From Streptomyces thermodiastaticus (GTDB taxonomy: Bacteria; Actinomycetota; Actinomycetes; Streptomycetales; Streptomycetaceae), in assembly GCF_014656135.1 (NCBI RefSeq), contig NZ_BNBV01000019.1:1-64000 (forward strand): a DNA stretch of 64,000 nt, written 5' to 3'. The notes beneath the pieces were generated by a model that saw only the letters and a program-made list of their open reading frames with translations, searched no databases and was not told the origin of the DNA. Positions 38,247-47,410 of this stretch are shown here, one piece after another (position 1 is the first letter of the stretch; each line of letters opens with the position of its first letter). The translations under genes and the position numbers were made by a program.

Positions 38247-40958
38247 ATGTCAGGCACCCGCGACCGGCGGACGCGACATCGCGCCGCCCTTCCGAGATCA
38301 CTGCGATCCTCGTTCGTCCTCCCTTTCGTCATTCCCGCGGTCTGCGTCAGCGGACTGTGGGGCTACACGGCGGCGGGGCTCGTGGACGACCAGGTCCGGC
38401 TGCACACCGACGCGGGACATGTCTCCTCCCTCGCCCGGCCCGCGCAGGAGCTGCTGACGACTCTGCAGGACGAACGCCGGCTCACCGCCCGGTGGCAGGC
38501 GGACCGCTCCGCCGGCTCCCGCGCGGAACTGGAGGCGGCCCGCCGCAAGACCGACGTGGCGCTGGCGACGTACCGGCAGCACGAGTCCGCGCCGGACAGC
38601 GAGGCGCTGCGGGACCGGTACACGGCGCTGGACACCGCGCTGCGCCCGCTGGCCCAGCGCCGCTCCGCGATCGACGCCCGGAAGCTGTCCCTGTCCGACG
38701 CCTTCGCCTTCTACACCGGCGCCGCCTCTCGGGGCCTTGACCTGCTGAGCGCGGCCGTCCGCAGCGACGACGCGGAACTGGGGCGCGGCGGCTCCGCCAC
38801 GGTGACCCTGGCCCGGATCGCCGAGATGCTCTCCCGGGAGGACGCCCTGGTCGCGGCGGCCCTTCCGGCGCAGCAGATCACCCACCCCGACCGTGCCCGC
38901 TTCGGGCAGTACGCGGCGCTGCGCCAGGCCGCCGAGGAGGAGCTGACCGCACAGGATCTGCCCGGTGCGGCCCGCGCGTCGTACGGGCGGATCACCGGCG
39001 GTGCCCAGTGGGCCGCGGTGGACGCGGTGGAGCGGGCCGTCGCCGGCGGGCAGGGCACCGAGCTGCCGGACGGTGCGACGCAGTGGCCCGCCGCGGCCGG
39101 CAGCGTTGTCGGCGGCCTGCGTGCGGCCGGTGTCCAGTCCCTGGACGCACTGGCCGACAGCGCCGACGACCGGGCCGGCGAGCTGCTGGTGGCCACCCTG
39201 CTGGGCACGGCGGCCGCGGTGGCCGCGCTGGCCGCGGCGGCGGTGCTGGCGCTGCGCAACCGCCGTGCGGCGACGAGCCGCCTCGCCGAGCTGGACGAGC
39301 TGACCGCGCGGCTGGCCGAACTCCGCTCGGGTGCGGAGCAGCTGGCGTCCTTCCGGCTGGCCGAGATCCTCGCCAAGGCGGAGCGCGGCGAACGTGTGGA
39401 CCCGGCCGTGCTCGGCTCCTGGCAGCACCAGGCGAACGACGACATCGGGCGGCTGGCGTCGGCGATCGACCGCCTCGCGCAGCTCGCCACGGACACCACG
39501 GTGCGCCAGTCGCAGGGGCGGGAGGGCTCGGCCAAGGTCGTCGGCCAGCTCATCCGCCGCGCCCAGGTGCTCATCCACCGGCTGATCGCGCTGCTGGACG
39601 ACCTCGAGCGCAAGCACGAGGACTCGGACCTGCTCAAGGACATCTTCCGCGTCGACCACCTGGCCACCCGTATCCGGCGTCACGCGGAGAACCTGATGAT
39701 CCTCAGCGGCGCCCCGCCGAGCCGGCGGATGACGCACCCGGTGGCGATCACCGACGTGATGCGCGGCGCGGTGGCGGAGACGGAGCAGTACACCCGGGTG
39801 CGGGTGCGCAACACGCCGGGGGACCGCCGGGTCGCGCTGGCCGGGCGTGCCGTCGCCGACGTCACGCACCTGCTGGCCGAGCTGATCGAGAACGGCACCA
39901 GCTTCTCACCGCCCGAGACCCAGGTGACGGTGAGCACGGCCCGGGTCGCCAAGGGCCTGGCCGTGCACATCGAGGACCAGGGCCTGGGCATGCCGACGGA
40001 GATGCTGCAGCGCGCCAACGAGCTGCTCTCCGAGCCGCCCCGGGTCGACATGACGATGTTCGGCGAGGACCCGCGGCTGGGTCACTTCGTGGTGGCCCGG
40101 CTCGCCGAACGGCACGGCATCAAGGTCACGCTGCGCGAGTCGGACTACGGCGGCACGCTCGCGCTGGTGGTGCTGCCCTCGGAGCTGCTGGAGGAGTCCG
40201 CCTCGCCGGTCGTCGACCAGCTGCAGTCGGCGGCCGTCGCCGCCGGCCTCGCCATCGAGGGACAGGCGGGCGCCCAGCCGGGCGCCCAGCGGCTGCCGGA
40301 CACCGGACGGCACCGGGCCCTGGACGCCCCCGCGACGGCTCCGGCGCCGGAGCCCGAGCCGGAGCCGGCCGGCGCGACCGCCTCGGCCGGCGAGGCGCTG
40401 CTCGCCCGTCCGTCGCTGCCCGACCACAGTGGTTTCCCCGAATACGGAGGTGCTGGCCTGTTGCCCCCCGCGTCGGAGCATCCCGCGCCCTCGGCGCCCC
40501 ACGGGCCCATGCCGGCGGCCCGCACGATACGCGACGTCCAGCCGACGCACACGGCCCCGCAGCGGACCGTCCCCGGCGCGGAGGCCGGCCGTGCGCCCGC
40601 GCCTCGCCGGGACGACCGGCAGGCCCCCACGCGGCAGCCTGCCGGACCGGCCGGGCGGCCCGGTGCTGCGGAGCCCGCGGAGCCGTCCGGCTCGGCACCC
40701 CGTCCGCTGACGACGCCCACGGTGCTGCCGCAGCGCATCCGGGGCGCCAGCCTGGCCCAGCAGCTGCGCCGGGAGGCGGCGCAGGCCGCGGACGACGAGG
40801 ACGGTTTCGACCCGGGCCTGTCCCCGGACGCGTCGGCCCGCACGATGAACGCCATCCAGCAAGGACTCAAGCGGGCCTGGAGGTCCGACGACGACACGCC
40901 GCACGGTGCGCACGGGCGGCCAAGCGACGGGGCAGGCCCGACTGCCCATGAAGTGTGA
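38247..40958 (+). CDS. cvnA: Conservon sensor-kinase-like protein CvnA
   Basis: The product is about 903 residues. A membrane segment near 25-48 (SFVLPFVIPAVCVSGLWGYT), an extracellular nitrate/nitrite-sensor-like helical domain, a second segment near 315-335 and a HATPase_c domain (ELIENGTSFSPPETQV, VHIEDQGLGMP, LGHFVVARLAERHGI) are visible. The last 250 residues are disordered Pro/Ala. CvnA proteins resemble histidine kinases and act with CvnB-D in a eukaryote-like small-GTPase signalling unit. The ATG at 38247 follows CGAGGG; 84 in-frame residues upstream were rejected for lack of a ribosome site. It is the first gene of a four-gene operon. Confidence 0.92.
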   Translation: MSGTRDRRTRHRAALPRSLRSSFVLPFVIPAVCVSGLWGYTAAGLVDDQVRLHTDAGHVSSLARPAQELLTTLQDERRLTARWQADRSAGSRAELEAARRKTDVALATYRQHESAPDSEALRDRYTALDTALRPLAQRRSAIDARKLSLSDAFAFYTGAASRGLDLLSAAVRSDDAELGRGGSATVTLARIAEMLSREDALVAAALPAQQITHPDRARFGQYAALRQAAEEELTAQDLPGAARASYGRITGGAQWAAVDAVERAVAGGQGTELPDGATQWPAAAGSVVGGLRAAGVQSLDALADSADDRAGELLVATLLGTAAAVAALAAAAVLALRNRRAATSRLAELDELTARLAELRSGAEQLASFRLAEILAKAERGERVDPAVLGSWQHQANDDIGRLASAIDRLAQLATDTTVRQSQGREGSAKVVGQLIRRAQVLIHRLIALLDDLERKHEDSDLLKDIFRVDHLATRIRRHAENLMILSGAPPSRRMTHPVAITDVMRGAVAETEQYTRVRVRNTPGDRRVALAGRAVADVTHLLAELIENGTSFSPPETQVTVSTARVAKGLAVHIEDQGLGMPTEMLQRANELLSEPPRVDMTMFGEDPRLGHFVVARLAERHGIKVTLRESDYGGTLALVVLPSELLEESASPVVDQLQSAAVAAGLAIEGQAGAQPGAQRLPDTGRHRALDAPATAPAPEPEPEPAGATASAGEALLARPSLPDHSGFPEYGGAGLLPPASEHPAPSAPHGPMPAARTIRDVQPTHTAPQRTVPGAEAGRAPAPRRDDRQAPTRQPAGPAGRPGAAEPAEPSGSAPRPLTTPTVLPQRIRGASLAQQLRREAAQAADDEDGFDPGLSPDASARTMNAIQQGLKRAWRSDDDTPHGAHGRPSDGAGPTAHEV

Positions 40959-40970
40959 GGACGTTGAGCA

Positions 40971-41402
40971 ATGACTGAGCAGGTGACCACCGGACGTCAG
41001 CTGGACTGGCTTCTGGACGGCCTGGTGGACCGGATACCGGAGATCCGCTGCGCGATCGTGCTCTCCGGAGACGGCCTTTTGATCGGCAAGTCCAAGGACT
41101 TGCTCCGCGACGACGCCGAACACCTGTCCGCGGTGGCCTCGGGCGTGCACGCCCTCGCACGCGGCGCGGCCCGTCACTTCCACAGCGGGCGGGTGCAGCA
41201 GACGGTCATTCAGATGGACAAGGCGTTCCTCTTCGTCACCGCGGCCGGGCAGGGCGCCCGGCTGGCGGCGTTCGCCTCGGAAGAAGTGGATGTGGGGATG
41301 ATGGCGTACGAGATGGGCACCCTGGTCAAGCAGGTCGGCCAGTATCTGACGGCCGCACCGCGTGTGCAGTCCCCGTCCGGCGCCCCTGTCCAGGATGCCT
41401 GA
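40971..41402 (+). CDS. cvnB: Roadblock/LC7-domain protein CvnB
   Basis: The 143-residue protein has a Roadblock/LC7 fold (LDWLLDGLVDRIPEIRCAIV, GLLIGKSKDL, ARHFHSGRVQQTVIQM, FLFVTAAGQGARLA). Such proteins regulate small GTPases; in conservons CvnB is thought to control the GTPase CvnD. It lies 12 bp after cvnA and overlaps cvnC by 8 bp. Confidence 0.95.
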   Translation: MTEQVTTGRQLDWLLDGLVDRIPEIRCAIVLSGDGLLIGKSKDLLRDDAEHLSAVASGVHALARGAARHFHSGRVQQTVIQMDKAFLFVTAAGQGARLAAFASEEVDVGMMAYEMGTLVKQVGQYLTAAPRVQSPSGAPVQDA

Positions 41403-41766
41403 ACCGCACGGGCTCGACGGCGAGAAGACGGGGCGCTACTTACGGCCGTACGCCATCACCGGCGGGCGCACCCGGCACAGCCAGCACGCCTTCACGCTGA
41501 TCACCCTTGTCGTCGCCCGTTCCGTGAGAGACACCCCGTCCGGGCTGGAGCCGGAGGCCGACCGGATCCTGGAGCTGTGCCGGGACCGGGCCATGGCGGT
41601 GGCGGAGATCGCCGCTCTGCTCGATCTGCCGGTGAGCGTGGTGAAGGTGCTGTGCGGGGATCTGCTCGACGCCTCGCTGATCCTCGTCCAGTCGCCGCCC
41701 GGACAGGACAGCCGGCCGAGCGTGGAACTGATCGAAAGGGTGATGGATGGTATCCGTCAACTCTGA
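41395..41766 (+). CDS. cvnC: DUF742 protein CvnC
   Basis: The 123-residue DUF742 protein starts RYLRPYAITGGRTRHSQHAF and ends in a winged-helix-like part (RDRAMAVAEIAALLDLPVSV ... GDLLDASLIL). The ATG at 41395 overlaps the cvnB end, and the gene overlaps cvnD by 20 bp, so the products are made together. Its biochemical role within conservons is not settled. Confidence 0.95.
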   Translation: MPEPHGLDGEKTGRYLRPYAITGGRTRHSQHAFTLITLVVARSVRDTPSGLEPEADRILELCRDRAMAVAEIAALLDLPVSVVKVLCGDLLDASLILVQSPPGQDSRPSVELIERVMDGIRQL

Positions 41767-42349
41767 CCCGGTCATGCCGACCGCGTTGAAGATTCTCATC
41801 GCGGGCGGCTTCGGGGTCGGCAAGACCACCATGGTGGCCTCGGTGAGCGAGGTGCCTCCTCTGGAGACGGAGGAGCGCATGACCGAGGCCAGTCTCGGTG
41901 TGGACGATCTGTCCGGCGTGGAGGGCAAGGTCTCCACGACGGTGGCGATGGACTTCGGGCGGATCACGATCGCGCCGGAGCTGGTGCTGTATCTGTTCGG
42001 CACGCCCGGTCAGGACCGGTTCTGGTTCATGTGGGACGACCTGGCCACGGGCGCGCTCGGAGCGGTGGTCCTGGCGGACACGCGGCGGCTGGAGGCGTCG
42101 TTCGCCTCGATCGACTTCTTCGAGGAGCGCGGCATCCCGTTCGCCGTGGGCGTCAACTGCTTCCACGGCCGGCGCGACTGCACCGCCGAGCAGGTGCGGG
42201 CGGCGCTGGATCTGGACCCGGCGACCCCGGTGGTGCTGTGCGACGTGCGGGAGCGTGCCTCCAGCAAGCAGGTGCTCCTCGCGGTGCTGGAGGCGGCGCA
42301 CGCCCGTGCGAGGGCCCACCGGGCGGCCGCCCGTCCGGTCGTGCTCTGA
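41747..42349 (+). CDS. cvnD: Conservon small GTPase CvnD
   Basis: The 200-residue Ras-like GTPase has the P-loop GGFGVGKT at 20-27, the switch/Walker B FGTPGQDRFWFMW, and the base-recognition region in place of NKxD as NCF (VNCFHG). This is normal for CvnD/MglA-like proteins. It is the GTPase switch of the conservon. Many conservons carry a P450 gene next; here the following gene is convergent and unrelated, so the operon ends here. Confidence 0.95.
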   Translation: MVSVNSDPVMPTALKILIAGGFGVGKTTMVASVSEVPPLETEERMTEASLGVDDLSGVEGKVSTTVAMDFGRITIAPELVLYLFGTPGQDRFWFMWDDLATGALGAVVLADTRRLEASFASIDFFEERGIPFAVGVNCFHGRRDCTAEQVRAALDLDPATPVVLCDVRERASSKQVLLAVLEAAHARARAHRAAARPVVL

Positions 42350-42456
42350 GGGTGCGCGACGCCGGGCCGTGCCCGCGGACGAGGTGACGGCCGCGCGTCC
42401 GTCCGGCCTGCCCGCGCGCCCCGGGCGCCGTCCGGCCGCTGCCGCCGGCCGCCGGG

Positions 42457-42828
42457 TCACGGGTGCGCGGCGGTGGCGGTGAGCAGGAGCGCCACCACCG
42501 CGGCGACGGCGAACCCCGCGACCGTCAGCGCCACGCAGCGCATGCGCAGCAGGCGGTAGCGCTCCTCGTACTCGCCGCGCAGCTCCCGGCAGCGGTCGGC
42601 GACGCGCTGGAGGTCCGTGCGTGCCCGGGTGAGGCAGTCGCGGACGTAGTGCCGTTCGATCTCCTCGCGCTGCGCGCCGGTGAGCCAGTGCAGCGGTTCG
42701 GTGAAGGCGCGGGCCCGTTCCTCGGCCTCGGCGACGCGGGCCTGCCACAGCAGATAGCCCTCCACCTGCTCGGCCAGGACGGCCGGGCGGCCCGGGTCCC
42801 GGCCGGCGGGCCGTGCCGCGTCCGTCAT
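42457..42828 (-). CDS. Small helical membrane protein coupled to ctaD
   Basis: The 123-residue protein has a charged, probably coiled-coil body (RVAEAEERARAFTEPLHWLT ... RELRGEYEERYRLLRMRC) and a single C-terminal membrane segment (VALTVAGFAVAAVVALLLTA). The ATG overlaps the ctaD stop by 4 bp (ATGA), so it is made with oxidase subunit I. It is not one of the standard CtaC/E/F subunits by sequence; a tail-anchored accessory or assembly factor is a guess. Confidence 0.78.
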   Translation of the reverse strand: MTDAARPAGRDPGRPAVLAEQVEGYLLWQARVAEAEERARAFTEPLHWLTGAQREEIERHYVRDCLTRARTDLQRVADRCRELRGEYEERYRLLRMRCVALTVAGFAVAAVVALLLTATAAHP

Positions 42829-44507
42829 CGCGGCACGCCCAGGTTCTCCCGCTTGTCCACGGCCGAGACATCGGGGTGGTGCAGGTCGAACGCCGGGGAC
42901 TCGCTGCGGATCACGGGCAGGGTGACGAAGTTGTGGCGCGGCGGCGGGCAGGACGTGGCCCACTCCAGGGAGCGCCCGAAGCCCCAGGGGTCGTCGACGC
43001 CGACCCGCTGTCCGTACTTGGCGGTCCGCCACACGTTGTAGAGGAACGGCAGCATCGACATGCCGAGCAGGAACGAGCCGATGGTGGAGACCATGTTGAG
43101 CGCGGTGAACCCGTCGGCGGCCAGGTAGTCCGCGTAGCGGCGCGGCATGCCCTCGGCACCGAGCCAGTGCTGCACCAGGAAGGTGGTGTGGAAGCCGGTG
43201 AACAGCATCCAGAAGGTCGCCTTGCCCAGGCGTTCGTCGAGCATCCTGCCCGTCCACTTCGGCCACCAGTAGTGGAAGCCGGCGAACATCGCGAACACGA
43301 CGGTGCCGAAGACCACGTAGTGGAAGTGGGCCACCACGAAGTAGCTGTCGGAGACGTGGAAGTCCAGCGGCGGCGAGGCGAGGATCACCCCGGTCAGGCC
43401 GCCGAAGAGGAAGGTCACCAGGAAGCCGGCCGCCCACAGCATGGGTGTCTCGAAGGACAGCGAGCCGTGCCACATGGTGCCGATCCAGTTGAAGAACTTC
43501 ACCCCGGTCGGCACCGCGATCAAAAAGGTCATGAAGGCGAAGAACGGCAGCAGGACCCCGCCCGTGACGTACATGTGGTGGGCCCACACGGTCACCGACA
43601 GCCCGGCGATGGCGATGGTGGCGCCGACCAGGCCCATGTAACCGAAGATCGGTTTGCGGGCGAAGACCGGGATGATCTCGGTGACGATGCCGAAGAACGG
43701 CAGCGCGATGATGTACACCTCGGGATGGCCGAAGAACCAGAACAGGTGCTGCCACAGCAGCGCTCCGCCGTTGGCCGGGTCGAAGACATGGGCGCCGAAC
43801 TTGCGGTCGGCCTCCAGCGCCAGCAGCGCGGCCGCCAGGACGGGGAAGGCCAGCAGCACCAGGACGCTGGTGAGCAGCACGTTCCAGGTGAAGATCGGCA
43901 TGCGGAACATCGTCATGCCGGGCGCGCGCATGCAGATGATCGTGGTGATGAAGTTGACCGCGCCCACGATCGTGCCGAAGCCGGACAGCGCCAGCCCCAT
44001 GATCCACAGGTCCGAGCCGATGTTCGGGGAGTGGGCGACGTCGGACAGCGGTGAGTAGGCGAACCAGCCGAAGTCGGCGGCGCCGTTCGGAGTGAGGAAG
44101 CCGGCCACCGCGATCAGCGAGCCGAGCAGGTACAGCCAGTAGGCCAGCATGTTCAGCCGGGGGAACGCCACGTCCGGGGCGCCGATCTGCAACGGCATGA
44201 TCCAGTTCGCGAAGCCGGCGAACAGCGGCGTCGCGAACATCAGCAGCATGACCGTGCCGTGCATCGTGAACGCCTGGTTGTACTGCTCGGTGGACATGAT
44301 CTGCAGCCCGGGCCGGCCCAGTTCGGCCCGGATCACCAGGGCGAGCACGCCGCCGAACAGGAAGAACAGGAACGACGTGATCAGGTAGAGGGAGCCGATC
44401 TTCTTGTGGTCGGTGGTCGTCACCCATGCGACCACCACGGCTCCGGGCCGCAGGCGACGACGGGGCGGAGCCGGGATGTCCCGCGTAGGGTGCTGAACGT
44501 CAGTCAT
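42825..44507 (-). CDS. ctaD: Cytochrome c oxidase subunit I (CtaD paralogue)
   Basis: The product is 560 residues with about twelve membrane helices. Haem and copper ligands are seen: His in FTMHGTVMLLMF, HPEVYIIALPFFG with the His-Tyr cross-link pair, WAHHMYVTG for copper B, and HFHYVVFG for the two haems. It reduces oxygen to water at the cell membrane. It stands alone, without ctaC, ctaE or the qcr genes, so it is likely a second copy beside the main oxidase cluster. The ATG at 44507 has only a weak ribosome site; a GTG at 44519 is the alternative. Confidence 0.93.
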   Translation of the reverse strand: MTDVQHPTRDIPAPPRRRLRPGAVVVAWVTTTDHKKIGSLYLITSFLFFLFGGVLALVIRAELGRPGLQIMSTEQYNQAFTMHGTVMLLMFATPLFAGFANWIMPLQIGAPDVAFPRLNMLAYWLYLLGSLIAVAGFLTPNGAADFGWFAYSPLSDVAHSPNIGSDLWIMGLALSGFGTIVGAVNFITTIICMRAPGMTMFRMPIFTWNVLLTSVLVLLAFPVLAAALLALEADRKFGAHVFDPANGGALLWQHLFWFFGHPEVYIIALPFFGIVTEIIPVFARKPIFGYMGLVGATIAIAGLSVTVWAHHMYVTGGVLLPFFAFMTFLIAVPTGVKFFNWIGTMWHGSLSFETPMLWAAGFLVTFLFGGLTGVILASPPLDFHVSDSYFVVAHFHYVVFGTVVFAMFAGFHYWWPKWTGRMLDERLGKATFWMLFTGFHTTFLVQHWLGAEGMPRRYADYLAADGFTALNMVSTIGSFLLGMSMLPFLYNVWRTAKYGQRVGVDDPWGFGRSLEWATSCPPPRHNFVTLPVIRSESPAFDLHHPDVSAVDKRENLGVPR

Positions 44508-44704
44508 GCGGCCCGTGACACGCTTTCTCTCGAGTGCTCTCGCAGCTGGACGCGTGAGTTCCGCGGAGGTACCGCAGGGCTCCGCACCATCCTCGCGGCT
44601 CGGCCCGCGCGCGACCTGACGGTGCGTCCCCGGATCGGCGCAACGCCCGCCCGAATGCACCCCGTCGGCCTACTGCGGCATCACCCGGCGAGGGTGTGCG
44701 CGCG

Positions 44705-45658
44705 TCAGCGGCCGGACGGCGCCGGACCGGCGGCGTAGGGCGGCAGCTGGGCCCGGCTGACCCGCTGCCCGAGCACCTCGGCCATGAACTGCACCAGCCA
44801 CCGCTGGGCGGGTGTGCGCGAGGACTCGTGCCGGGCGTAGAGGGCGATCTCGATGGGTTCCGTCTCGAACGGCAGCCGCAGCAGGCGCAGCCGGCGCGAG
44901 GCGCTGAACACCTCCCCCACGTACTCGGGGACGAGGGCGACCAGGTCGGTCTGCTCCAGCAGGTACGGCAGCATCGAGAAGCGGGTGGCCTCCACCACCA
45001 CCCGGTCCAGCAGTCCGTGGGCGGCGAGCGCGGCCCGCGGCACCACGTGCCCGCTGGGACCGAACACCGTCGCATGACGCTCGGCGGACAGCTGCTCCAG
45101 GGTGATGCACTCGCCGCGGACCCGGGGATGGTCGGCGGCGACCATGGCGACGTAGCGCTCCTGGAAGAGCGGGATGCGCACGGTGCGGTGGGAGGTCAGC
45201 ACGGGGGTGGCGACGAAGGCGTCGAGGTCCCCTCGGCGCAGCTGCTGCTCGGCGTCGTCCACGTCCAGCGCCCGGACGGTGAACGACACCCGGGGTGCGC
45301 GCTCACGGGCCGCCGCCAGCAGGCGGGGCAGCAGCGTCGCCTCGCCGAGGTCGGTCAGGGCCACGGTGAAACGGCCCGGCATGGTCTGCGGGTCGAAGGT
45401 GTCGGCCTGGCGGATGGTGCCGTCGATCTCGGTGAGCGCGCGGCGCAGCGGGTCGTACAGGCGGTGCGCGCCGGCGGTGGGGGTCAGTCCGCGGCCGGTG
45501 CGCCGGAAGAGCTCGTCGCCGAAGTGCCGGCGCAGCTTGCCCAGGCTGTAGCTCACGGTGGGCTGGGTGACGTGCAGCGACTCCGCGGTGGCGGTGACGC
45601 TGCCGGTCTCGTACAGCAGGACGAAGACCCGGGCGAGGTTGAGATCGAAGCTCCTCAT
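44705..45658 (-). CDS. LysR-family regulator of the aromatic operon
   Basis: The 317-residue protein starts with the LysR helix-turn-helix (SFDLNLARVFVLLYETGSVT ... LHVTQPTVSYSLGKLRRHFGDELF), followed by the periplasmic-binding-like co-inducer domain. It is divergent from benzoylformate decarboxylase with a 96-bp spacer, the standard arrangement for activation of a catabolic operon by its pathway metabolite, here presumably benzoylformate or benzaldehyde. The ATG at 45658 gives the canonical length; an upstream in-frame start adds residues without similarity. Confidence 0.92.
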   Translation of the reverse strand: MRSFDLNLARVFVLLYETGSVTATAESLHVTQPTVSYSLGKLRRHFGDELFRRTGRGLTPTAGAHRLYDPLRRALTEIDGTIRQADTFDPQTMPGRFTVALTDLGEATLLPRLLAAARERAPRVSFTVRALDVDDAEQQLRRGDLDAFVATPVLTSHRTVRIPLFQERYVAMVAADHPRVRGECITLEQLSAERHATVFGPSGHVVPRAALAAHGLLDRVVVEATRFSMLPYLLEQTDLVALVPEYVGEVFSASRRLRLLRLPFETEPIEIALYARHESSRTPAQRWLVQFMAEVLGQRVSRAQLPPYAAGPAPSGR

Positions 45659-45754
45659 ATCGATCGACTCTATAGCGCCGCCGTTCAACATTTATTGGTG
45701 CGCATGTCGAAGGGTTGCCTAGCGTGCTGTGCCACACGTGGAAAGGAACCGCCT
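45659..45754. promoter_or_regulatory. Divergent promoter, LysR / benzoylformate decarboxylase
   Basis: This AT-richer spacer includes TTTATTGG. On the plus strand TTGGTG (45695-45700) and TAGCGT (45720-45725) are 19 bases apart and could serve mdlC. On the minus strand TATAGA (45669-45674) lies about 10 bases before the LysR start. The LysR protein should bind here; no unambiguous T-N11-A box was picked. Confidence 0.45.
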
Positions 45755-47335
45755 GTGCCCTCCGTTCGTCGCGTCGCCCACGAGTTCCTGCAGCGTCACG
45801 GGCTCACCACCGTGTTCGGCAATCCCGGCTCCAACGAGCTGCCGTTCCTGGCGGATCTGCCCGACGGGTTCCGGTACGTCCTGGGACTGCACGAGGGGGC
45901 CGTCGTCGGGATGGCCGACGGCTACGCGCAGGCGACCGGACGGCCGGTGCTGGTGAACCTGCACGCGGCCTCCGGCTCCGGGAACGCCATGGGCGCCCTG
46001 ACCAATGCCGTGGCCGCGCGGACACCGCTGGTGGTGGTGGCCGGGCAGCAGGTGCGGCCGGCCGTGGGCCCGGAGGCCAACCTGGCCAACGTCGACGCGC
46101 CGTCCCTGATGAGGCCGCTGGTCGGCTGGGCGGCGGAGCCGGCGTGTGCGCAGGACGTGCCGCGGGCCCTGGCGCAGGCGGTGTTCGAGGCTCGGCTGCG
46201 GCGCCGACCGGTCTATCTGTCGGTGCCGTACGACGACTGGGCGGCCGAGGCCGGCGAGAACAGCCTGCACGTGCTCCAGCGGCAGGTCCGGCGGGCCGCG
46301 GTCCCGGACCCCGGGCAGGCGCGATGGCTGGCCGAGCAGGTGACGTCGGCACGCCGGCCCGCGCTGGTGCTGGGCGGCGACATCGACGCGGCGGGCCTGT
46401 TCGACGACGCGGTGCGGCTGGCCGAGCGGCTGGGCGGTCCGGTGTGGGCGGCGCCCTCGCAGTTCCGGCTGCCCTTCCCCAACCGGCATCCGCTCTTCCG
46501 CGGGGTGCTGCCCGCCGGGATCGCGCCGGTCTGCGAGGCGTTCGAGGGGCACGACCTGGTGCTGGTGCTGGGCGCGCCGGTGTTCCGCTACCACGAGTAC
46601 CTGCCCGGCCGGTATCTGCCCGAGGGGACCCGGCTGATCCAGGTGACCGAGGACGCCTCGGCGGCGGCGCGGGCGCCGATGGGCGAGGCGCTGGTCGCCG
46701 GCCTCGCAGCCGTGATCCGGGTGCTGAGCGGCCACCTGGACGCGCCCGCCGGGCCCGTCGGCCCGTACCGTCCGGTGCCCGCGCCGGCGCGCGGCGAGGG
46801 CGGCCGGCTGCACCCGGAGCAGGTCTTCGCCGCGCTGCGCGAGGTGCTGCCGCGGGAGACGGCGTACGTGGTGGAGTCGACGTCGACGAACGCCGCCTGG
46901 TGGCGCCAGATGGATCTGCGCCGGCCCGGCTCGTACTTCTTCCCGGCGGCCGGCGGCCTCGGCTTCGGGCTGCCCGGCGCGGTCGGTGTCGCGCTGGGCC
47001 GTCCCGACCGGCCGGTGGCGGGCGTCGTCGGGGACGGTTCGGCGAACTACGGCATCACCGCCCTGTGGACGGCCGCCCGGCTCGGCCTGCCGCTGACGAT
47101 CGTGCTGCTGCGCAACGGCACCTACGGCGCGCTGCGCTGGTTCGGCGATCTGCTCGGCGTGCCGGACGCGCCGGGTCTCGACCTTCCGGGACTGGATTTC
47201 ACCCGGATCGCGGAGGGGTACGGCGTCCCCGCCGTGCACGCCGGCGACGAGGAGGAACTGCGGGCGGTGCTCGCCCGGCCGGCGGACGGGCCCCGGCTGG
47301 TCCAGGTGGACACGTCGCTGACCACCCCGTCCTGA
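45755..47335 (+). CDS. mdlC: Benzoylformate decarboxylase
   Basis: The 526-residue ThDP enzyme converts benzoylformate to benzaldehyde and CO2 in the mandelate pathway. It keeps the Pseudomonas putida MdlC residues at the same numbers: Ser26 in GNPGSNELPFL, Glu47 in LHEGAVVGMADGYAQ and His70 in VNLHAASGSGNAMGAL; the His281 equivalent is His280 in FRYHEYLPG. The ThDP-Mg motif is VGDGSANYGI and the C-terminal NGTYGALRWF also matches. The GTG at 45755 has AAAGGA 8 bases before. Together these residues favour benzoylformate over acetolactate or pyruvate. Confidence 0.93.
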   Translation: MPSVRRVAHEFLQRHGLTTVFGNPGSNELPFLADLPDGFRYVLGLHEGAVVGMADGYAQATGRPVLVNLHAASGSGNAMGALTNAVAARTPLVVVAGQQVRPAVGPEANLANVDAPSLMRPLVGWAAEPACAQDVPRALAQAVFEARLRRRPVYLSVPYDDWAAEAGENSLHVLQRQVRRAAVPDPGQARWLAEQVTSARRPALVLGGDIDAAGLFDDAVRLAERLGGPVWAAPSQFRLPFPNRHPLFRGVLPAGIAPVCEAFEGHDLVLVLGAPVFRYHEYLPGRYLPEGTRLIQVTEDASAAARAPMGEALVAGLAAVIRVLSGHLDAPAGPVGPYRPVPAPARGEGGRLHPEQVFAALREVLPRETAYVVESTSTNAAWWRQMDLRRPGSYFFPAAGGLGFGLPGAVGVALGRPDRPVAGVVGDGSANYGITALWTAARLGLPLTIVLLRNGTYGALRWFGDLLGVPDAPGLDLPGLDFTRIAEGYGVPAVHAGDEEELRAVLARPADGPRLVQVDTSLTTPS

Positions 47336-47410
47336 GCCCCGCGCCCGGCCCGCTCACCCCGTACCGCACGCACCACCACACGTTCACCGCGGAACGACGA
47401 AGGGACACCC

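Noticed and set aside
44519..44660. Longer N-terminus for ctaD
   Set aside because: The extra residues are polar, Arg-rich and unlike oxidase subunit I; similarity starts near the ATG at 44507.
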